Assembly: GCA_963921195.1 (NCBI GenBank)
Contig: OY992536.1
Coordinates: 283,235,530 to 283,299,529 of the forward strand
Source: Pegoplata infirma
Taxonomy: Eukaryota; Arthropoda; Insecta; Diptera; Anthomyiidae
Direction of reading: 5' to 3'
Length of the DNA stretch: 64,000 bases
Shown here: positions 56,484 through 64,000 of the stretch, piece by piece
How the letters are laid out: each line of letters starts with the position of its first letter
Numbering within the stretch: the stretch's first letter is position 1
The notes under the pieces: model-generated
What the model was told of the DNA's origin: nothing
Databases searched by the model: none
The model's input: only the letters and a program-made list of their open reading frames with translations
Program-made: the position numbers and the translations under genes

Positions 56484-58689
56484 GTTTAAAAATTATTAAA
56501 ATTTAACAAAAAATAAATGAAAAAATAAAAATTCAAAATTATGCGGAATTTTAAATTTAAAAATCGCAAACAAAAAAAAATAAAAAAATAATGACCCAAG
56601 TCAATAAAAAAAATTAATTTTATACAATTAATAAAAATTGCAAAATAAAAATAAAAAAAGTAATATTGACCGACGTAAAAAAAAACTGTTTTCCCTTTTT
56701 TTTTTTTACAAATCCAATATAAAAAATAATTAAACAAAGATTTGTTCCTTTGTTATAATTAATAAAAATTATAGAAAATTAAAAATTTATTCTTCTAATT
56801 TTCAAAAATAAAAAGATAAAATCAAAAATATTGATTTTTAAAAATAAAATCTAAGTGAAATAAAAATTGGTTATATTTCACTTGGAAAAGGAAATAACAA
56901 AAAAAATAATAAACAAAAATTCCGGGTATGTATGTAGCTACAACAACAGGAAATTTAAAATTTCTTGTAAAGTGTTACCACATAAAATTTTGAGCACAAA
57001 ATATTATGTTGCTAAAACATTAACATATGCTCGAAAAGAAAAATCGATCATACGCAGTGGTGTCTATGTTAATTGAGTAACATAAATATACAAAACAAAA
57101 AGACGATTCGGTCTGCTTGTTAATAGACACACAGATCGTTTAGAATTATTAGTACCAATCGTATGTTGAATACGAATGGTAGAAAAATATGATAATTAAA
57201 ACTTCGCTAGTTTTAATCAGATTTAATGCACCTTCCAAATATCGAACTATTTTATTCTCAAAAAAAAATTAAATTAAATGTCTCGTATATTCAAAGAGAC
57301 AAATTCTCGTAAAAAAATGAGTTTTTATGAAAATGAAAAATTAAGTGTGAGACAAAGTTGTATCTTTATTTCTTTTTCCAAATTAAATGTGTGTATTCTA
57401 CACGACATATAACTGATAAAAAAATAAAACAAGCTCAAAAATAAGCTAAAAGGATTCCGAGTATCTGGTAGATAGGTTTTTAATTTTAATCCAAACAAAT
57501 TGGAAAACGAAAAAAAAAAAAAAATTTGTATAAAAAAAATGTAAAACAATTTTGATTACAAAAAAAATATGAATTTTTAGAATAAAATTTCAGAACAATA
57601 CCAAAAAAAAATTTATGAGAAATTGATTTCAAAAATTTTTCTAAATTATCTAAAAAGAAATAAATAAAAATTAGTTCTTTCGCAATAGTTTTGTTCTCAA
57701 ACGAATTTTAGAATATTGTGGATTTACAACTTCGTGTTGTCTTAACCCGTCTATCAAAACTAAAAACAACTTGACAAAAAAAACTCAAAAGAAAAATTTT
57801 GCTTGTAACCGAAAAAAAAAATTTAAAAAAAAAATGTGTAAAGCAACTTGCTTTAACTAAGAAAAAAAAATCAAATCGACTCGATCAACCCGATTTGAAT
57901 AAGCTGAAAATCAAAATTATTAATTAAAAATTGTAAAAAAAAATTAAAAAAAAATAAAATATCATGCAAAAACACACTTGAAAAAAAATGATTTTTTAGA
58001 AAAAACTAAAATTGAAAAATTAACTATCAATTTCATGTTAACTGTTTTGATTTTTTTACTAATGGTTTAAAATCGTTGTGGGAAGAAAACTAATAAAAAA
58101 GCTTTATAAAATCAAGAGGGAAATAAATTCGAGAAAAAAATTTGAAAAATTATAGAAAAGATTTTTATTGTTATGGTAAGGTTTCATGAAATTTAAAACC
58201 TATAATTCCAACAACAATATTAATAAGTTAACTTGTTTAACTACACATTACAATGGTCAGACTTAGCTTTTACATCCAAGATCTGTATTCCTAAAAATAA
58301 TTAGCAGATTTCACAAACTAACTGGGATAGAGATTTAGATATAAATAACAGAAAAATAAAAGGTGGTAATTGAAAAGCGTGTAGCATTAGATCAAAAACG
58401 AAATCCATAAAATTTTCTGTTATTCGGAAAAAAAAATAAAAAAACTAAAAGTACAAAATAGTAAAAAGTTAAAGAAAATATTACAAAAAAAGAAAAATTA
58501 AAAGTGAAAATTTAAAGAAAATACTTTAGCAAAAAGGAGTAGAAATTTAAAGAAAATAAAAAAAAATAAAATAAAACAAAAAAATATAGGAAATAGAAAA
58601 TAACTGAAAGAATAGGAGCCGAGCAAAATTATTCTAAATTGCTGAAGGCAAATTAAAAGTTGGATAAAAAAAAGAAGAATTTTACTTGC
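56484..58689 (-). other. Long AT-rich 5' leader of the LTR element
   Basis: About 2.2 kb between primer site and gag ATG. Very A/T-rich with long A- and T-runs and no frame over ~80 codons with any recognisable domain. It should contain the packaging signal, but nothing specific can be pointed to. Confidence 0.6.
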
Positions 58690-58713
58690 TCGGGCCCCAC
58701 ACGTTGGGAGCCA
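58690..58713 (-). other. Primer-binding site, tRNA-Lys-like
   Basis: TGGCTCCCAACGTG on the minus strand resembles the complement of the 3' end of tRNA-Lys (TGGCGCCCAACGTG), with one difference. A GT insertion then shifts the following GGGGCCC. It starts with TGG as required to pair with a CCA end, but is set 11 nt inside the LTR edge (58725), more than the usual 0-3 nt. Confidence 0.65.
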
Positions 58714-58724
58714 AAAATTTATAT

Positions 58725-61700
58725 TGTAGCATATCACGTGTAGTTTTTGGTTGGCAGATGGTAGGGTGAAGCAGAGCTAAAAGGGCACACTTTTTCACCA
58801 GCCTTATTGCTCGTCGGAGGGGAGGTTCGAAACTTTTGCCGCCTCTGTGCCAACTAGCCACAACAACAAATTTATTTATTTAGTGTGCATTTGAGAGGAA
58901 AGAAATAAAAAGTAAAAGATGGAAACGGAAACAAACTTGACTACAAAGAATTCTAAAAGTTGCAAAGGTTAGATTATGATTAGGTGTTATCATCACAACC
59001 ACTTTGCCCTCCCAGCCTTGATCATAATTAAAAATACCTGCAAAATAAAATTCAATATGATCCCACATTCTACCACAACGATTCCCCCAAAAGTTTAAAT
59101 CAAAACAGTATCAATTTAAAATTATTCACAAATCATTATGATTTATTTATATAAAAAAAATTCATTTAGAAACAAAATAAAAATTAATAATAACCATTAA
59201 ATTTATTTTAAAAATATTTGGGTTTGTAAGATTCATTAATAAACCGGAAAAAAAATTAATAAAGAAATTAACTAAATAAAATTATATAAGAATAAAAATT
59301 CAAAGTTAAAAAGGCTTATTTCCGAATTTTACCTAAATACAAATATCCGAATTAAATACAAAATTATTTAAAACCGAAAAAAATGAAATTTAGCAAACGA
59401 AACTATTTTACTATGGGGACGAAATATAACGCATTAGTGTTTCATGGGTTAATTTTTTGTAAAAATCGGTCATTGACCCGAAGGGAGAAACTCAAAATTT
59501 TTATAACGCGAAAATTAACTTAACCAGCTTGAAATCGGTATTAAAAATTAAGGGCATTCATTGAAAATTATTAATACTTTATTTAAAAACAAAAATTTAA
59601 TTAGTAAATCATTAATTTAAGCAAAAAAACTTATTTTTTTAATTTAATTTTCATTGTTTTAAGCTGGTCACTTTAATTTTTTTATTTAAATATTCTCAAC
59701 AAAAAAACTAGAACAGATGTTCATAAAAAAACTCAAAAAAAATATAATATGTATGTAAATATGTAACAAAACTGACTTACTGCATTAAGTGTTGTTGTTG
59801 TTGGTGATGTTAAATAACTCTTAACTACTCTTGCTAATTAAAGTTTTTAAGAGACATGTTGCTAGGAAATGTTTAGCAACATTTTTAACATTTCAATGAT
59901 TAAGAGAGTTTTAACTTGTTAATATGGGTGCTTTTAAATTTCGTTTTAATATTGGTAAATTATACCATGAAACACTTTACACTAGTATTGGGGTCTAAAA
60001 TTAAATCAGGGAAAAGGATATAATTTTTATTTTATATAAAAACACTTTTAATCATGATTTTGATTATTTTTGATTAATTCACAGCATCTGCATTTATAAG
60101 AGTAAATCCATATACATGTTGCACTAAAGATTTTTTTGAGGCATTGCCATGTCTAACAAATAGACAAGAGCCAAACAAGATCTATAATGTAAATATGTAT
60201 ATACGAATGTGTATGGCTTTACTAGTACTTAATGCAATTACATTAAACCACCAAAAATTTAAAATAAATCAAACAAGTGTTTAACACTAACCGACAATTA
60301 TTCGGTTTTCAGAAAATAAAAAAATATAAAAATTAATATCCTTTTAAAACACTTTTAAAGCAAAAAGAAATTAAACAAAATTTATTAAAACAAAAAAAAT
60401 AATTTCGGAAAGTTAACACTACCACGAATGATTTTAAATATGTTTTCGAGTTAATTTGGGAGCAAATTATAAATTTAAATAAACCATTTTAAATCACAAA
60501 TTTCCATAAATCGATTCGAATGGAATTAAATTTCGCGAGTTTCAGAAAAAAATTGAATTTTGATTTATTTGTCTTTGCACGATGTTAGAAAATTTTGTTG
60601 AACTGTGTAACTTTTTTCCTTATTTAGTTTTAAGCAAAATTCTTCTTCTCGTTATTAGTGTTGTTGTTCTTTGGAATGTCAAAAGAATAATTTTCTTAAG
60701 AATTTGTGCCTTTAAACTTTACACTATTTTTGATAAATTTATGGAAATTGCTAACCAAAATTACTATTTTTTTCAAACAAATTTTTATCAATTTTCACAA
60801 AACTTTCTGTCGGTAATTTTTGTTCACTTTCGAGGGATTTTTAAATAGTTTTTTTTTTTTTTTTCACTTTTCACCAACTATTTTGTCACCGAATTTCGTT
60901 GAACAAACCGCCACCGCACACTTTAGAGTTGAACTGAAGCAGAGAAATCGATCAAGCAATAACCAGTTGAAGAGAACCAAAAAGCTTTTTCATCCACCAG
61001 CAATGAATTTTGCAACAAAGGTTTTGCTTTTCTATAGTGCACATTAAGTGCCAAATCTGCATAAAAGAATTTTTTTATGAGATTTTGTTTATTTGAAAAG
61101 AAAAATTTATATAAAAATATTTACCATTTAATTTGGCACTTTGAAAATTAAACAAAATAATCTGCCACACACCAAACCGGCTAATAAAATGAATTGTTTT
61201 TGAATTTATTGATTCAAAGATTTTGTTTCAGAATATCAGGGCCAGAATTCCAAATTTGTATAAGGACTAAAATTATAAATTTATAATTTTCCCAATGTCC
61301 AATTAAAGGCTATCGCTCTGAATAAAAGTGGGTTTATTCTGTCCAAAAGTGTTTTTTTAATTTAAATAAAATTTCTATAAAAAAAAAGGATACAAACAAA
61401 AAAAAAATTGTTTGTCAGTAAAAATTAATTAAATTAATTCCTTGTAGAAATTAATTTGAATTTCTGTTGAAAAATACTTACTCCACAGGATAATTATTAA
61501 ATATTTCAAAAAGGATTAAATCCTTAAAAAAAATTAAAAAAACACTTTAAAAAAAAACTTTCAATAAAAAAAACACTTTCACTTTATGTAAAGAGGCAAC
61601 TTTATGCTCCAAAGACTTGACAGAATAATGGCAGAGAATTCTAATGTTTCTCAAATGAAAGCTCGGTTTTTAGAGCGTGATTTTGCATAATTGGCAATCT

Positions 61701-61951
61701 AACGCTTTTATTCCAAAACCAATAGATTTTTATGTATACTCAAAAAATGTTTGAAAGCATAAATGAGAATAAAGAAAAACAATTGCAAATAATTAAAATA
61801 AAGGTGGTGGGTTTGTTTGACGTTTAGATGGCGTTAATAGTCGTGTAAAATATGATTTACAGCATAAATAAATCATGTAAAAATTTAAAAATTTAAATAA
61901 AATTTTACAAATATATTTGAAAAAAAAAAAATTGTGGCAAGCGCCAGTACA
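58725..61951 (-). repeat. 5' LTR (3227 bp)
   Basis: Promoter-bearing LTR for the minus-strand element; sequence as the 3' LTR apart from two poly-A length differences. I could not place TATA/initiator or polyadenylation signals with confidence because AT-rich motifs are everywhere. Confidence 0.95.
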
Positions 61952-62559
61952 TATTCCAATTTCAATAGTAATGCCTTATTTCCATCTATGACCCTATGAA
62001 ACCACATCATTTTGGCTAAAGTCTTATATTAGAAAAACAGGTACATACCACCAAATCCGTTGAAAATAACACTTCCGTTGTAAAAAGCATTGAAAAGTAA
62101 AGTGCTTTTTCCACGTTTACTTAAATACAAACAAAAAAATGGCTTACTAACACTCATCTTTGATCATATACATATACTCACACTCACATTTTCACCAAAA
62201 ACACACACATACGTACGGGTTAGAATTCTTTTTTGTTTGTGGAAAGAAAAATCTCAAAAATGTATGCACTTGTGAGCTTTGATGGTGGATTTGTTGTTTG
62301 TTTATTGAAGCGGAAATGCATTGGTTCCCACAGCAATTAAGGCAATTGCTTATATGAAAAAAAAAACAACAATTGAGGTAAACAAAAAACAATTTTGAAA
62401 TACAATTTTCTTTTGCTTTATATTGGTTTTGTGTTTTTTGCAAGGTTTTTGATTTTGGTTGAAATAAGGTTCAGGTTTATTTTTTTTAATTTTCTTTAAT
62501 GATTCATAATTATATCTTTAAAATCATACACGGTGAGCCTCAGCGATGTTCAGGTTGAA
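61952..62559. other. Flanking unique DNA
   Basis: Begins with the right TATT target duplication (61952-61955). A short CACACTCACA tract lies near 62180-62210. No gene. Confidence 0.45.
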
Positions 62560-64000
62560 CTTTAGTGTCGACGACAAGTGTAAGCGCAGTTCGATTTCTA
62601 CATGCATAAATGTCACAAAACTGTTAACAGCGAAATCATAGCTGATCGCATTCGCGAGATATCGCGAAATTAGTGTTTTTGTATTTTCTAAAATTTTGAC
62701 AATGAAGTTTTTTAAATATCTTCAAAAACTGGGTATGCAGTTTTAATTGTATTTATTTACATGTCACAACACAGTTAACAGAGAAATCATATCTTCTCAA
62801 TTTCGCTAGAAATCGCGATATTACTTTTTTGCTGTTTTTATTTTTGTTTTTATCTTCACATATGATTTTTTAAAATTTCATGAAAACATGGTATGCAGTT
62901 TTACTTGTGGTTGATCAAAGGTCACACAGCTGTTGACATCAAAATTGTAGGTGCTAAATTTCGCGAGATATCGCGTAATTATATATATATTTTTTTTTTT
63001 TTATTATATTTTAAACTCGGTTCTTTAGAAATGATAAAAAAAAGTGGTAAGCAGTTTGATTTGAACATGCTGGAAGAAATTAAAACTGCCCCCAAAAAAA
63101 TTATAGCTGCTCACTTTCGCGAGAAATAGCGAAAAACAGCTTTTTGGGTGTATTTCTTGTTTTGATTAATAAAAGAAGTTTCTTTAACATTGTTGAAAAA
63201 CACGAAATGCAGTTTGACTTGCTATTGATCAAAGGTCATAAGGCTGTTAACATTTAAATTCTAGCTGCTTAATTCTTCGAGATATCGCAAAAAAACTCGC
63301 TTATCTACTATTTATTCATTAATTTGTGTTATTTGTGGTCTGCAAAAACATATACTTCAATTAACGACAAAAATGTGGTATGCAGTTTGAATTCGAGGTT
63401 ATTAGAGGTGACAAAACTGCAAGCATAAAAATTATAGACGATCAATTTCCCGAGAAATCGCAAAATTACTGTACGAGCTTTTATAATAAATTACTTTTTT
63501 TTCTTTGGTATCAAAAAAAAAAAAAATTAAGTAACGACAAGTATATGGTATGCAGTTTAAATTGCCCGTAACTGAAGGTGGTAAAACTGCTGAAATCTAT
63601 ATATTGACGCTAATTTTCGCGAAAAATCGCGAAAAAATTTTCATTTTTTTTTTAATTTATTTTGTATTGTAATATTATTAATTATATTAACTTTGCGATT
63701 CCTTAAAGAATTGACCACATAGGACTTTTGTGTTAGCAGTTTAATGTCTTTTTATCATGTACAAGAACATGCAAAATTGAAAAATAAAAAAAAAATAAAA
63801 AATATATAAATAATTCCGCGATGTACACCTACAACTTTGATGTCAACACCCTTATGACCTTCGATCACGTACACATTAAAGTGCATATCAGCTTTCCACA
63901 ACATTTGAAAAAAACCTAGAAAAAGTTGTAAAACAAAAATTGACAAAAAAGTTATTTTGCGATTTCTCGCGAACTAAAGAAGATAGGATTTCGATGTTTA
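62560..64000. repeat. ~160-bp tandem satellite with TCGCGAGATATCGCGA-type motif
   Basis: Monomer starts such as GGTATGCAGTTT-like sequence occur at about 62732, 62889, 63045, 63206, 63375, 63546 and 63732, giving spacings of 156-186 bp. A typical unit reads GTATGCAGTTTNANTTG, TGATCAAAGGTCA, CTGTTRACATNAAAATT, then a CpG-rich TTTCGCGAGATATCGCG-like palindrome and a T-rich tail. Units are 25-40% diverged by eye. From about 63790 the last unit is inverted. The array continues past the window edge. The open frames at 62893-63129, 63380-63571 and 63755-63946 are repeat artefacts. Confidence 0.85.

Larger units (their letters stand above)
48107..61951 (-). mobile_element. Complete 13.8-kb Ty3/Gypsy-type LTR retrotransposon with giant LTRs
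   Basis: A copy-and-paste element that replicates through an RNA intermediate. In its own (minus-strand) order: 5' LTR (61951-58725), primer site, ~2.2-kb leader, gag, -1 frameshift site, pol (protease, reverse transcriptase, RNase H, integrase), polypurine tract, 3' LTR (51333-48107). Domain order PR-RT-RH-IN and the sequence of the RT and IN motifs place it in Ty3/Gypsy. LTRs of 3227 bp are far longer than usual (mostly 0.2-0.6 kb in flies; large-LTR fly elements such as Ulysses exist). There is no env frame. Both coding frames are open, LTRs look identical and the TATT duplication is intact, so insertion is recent and the copy may be competent. Confidence 0.95.

Noticed and set aside
62893..63946. 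Three similar-looking short proteins in the last kilobase
   Set aside because: They are frames through monomers of one satellite, including an inverted one; frames are not kept across all monomers.
1..64000. CRISPR arrays, operons, ribosome binding sites and rRNA
   Set aside because: The window is eukaryotic nuclear DNA; tandem repeats here lack the repeat-spacer pattern and no rRNA sequence was recognised.

Overview
This is a very AT-rich, gene-poor stretch of eukaryotic DNA, most likely from a higher fly (Diptera). I infer this from four things: dispersed repeats carrying (GTCY)n microsatellites next to TATACCC hairpins, a pattern known from fly mini-me/DINE-1 elements; an insect-style Ty3/Gypsy element; a piggyBac-like transposase with a 54-nt intron; and a tRNA-headed SINE. 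I found no convincing host protein-coding gene. Almost all recognisable content is transposable elements, many nested, plus minisatellites and a satellite array, set in unique AT-rich DNA.

Layout. 0.5-3.5 kb: a Stowaway-like TIR element and two fold-back repeats. 3.8-11.0 kb: a decayed piggyBac-like transposase (minus strand) between two inverted arms, each with a short unique end and a long T-rich CATCAA-type minisatellite. 13.3-15.7 kb: a long-inverted-repeat element with a 3-bp TAA duplication. 16.4-23.0 kb: a second CATCAA array, then an interrupted copy of the 13.3-kb family holding a 3.07-kb element (TIR TCCCGGCTAAAAAT, TA duplication, ATATATGATC subterminal arrays, duplicated inner modules with intron-like segments). 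25 kb: a near-perfect 618-bp palindrome. 26.2-30.3 kb: an onion of nested insertions (long-TIR element, SINE, two hAT-type elements with 8-bp target duplications, (GTCY)n element). 32.4-36.1 kb: a 3.65-kb hAT-type element with two more TIR elements inside. 37.7-47.9 kb: LINE remnants, (GTCY)n elements, fold-backs, and a TIR element carrying a 22-bp palindromic minisatellite and a tRNA-like sequence.

The main feature is a complete 13.8-kb Ty3/Gypsy-type LTR retrotransposon on the minus strand (48107-61951). It has two 3227-bp LTRs that look identical apart from two poly-A length changes, a 4-bp TATT target duplication, a tRNA-Lys-like primer site, a polypurine tract, and intact gag and pol. 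Pol is reached by a -1 frameshift at A AAA AAC followed by a hairpin. Gag starts with a textbook RING-H2 finger, which is the most interesting protein observation in the window. There is no env. The element looks very young and possibly active.

The window ends in a ~160-bp tandem satellite (62.56-64.0 kb and beyond) whose monomers keep a CpG-rich TCGCGAGATATCGCGA-like palindrome, with one monomer inverted near the edge.
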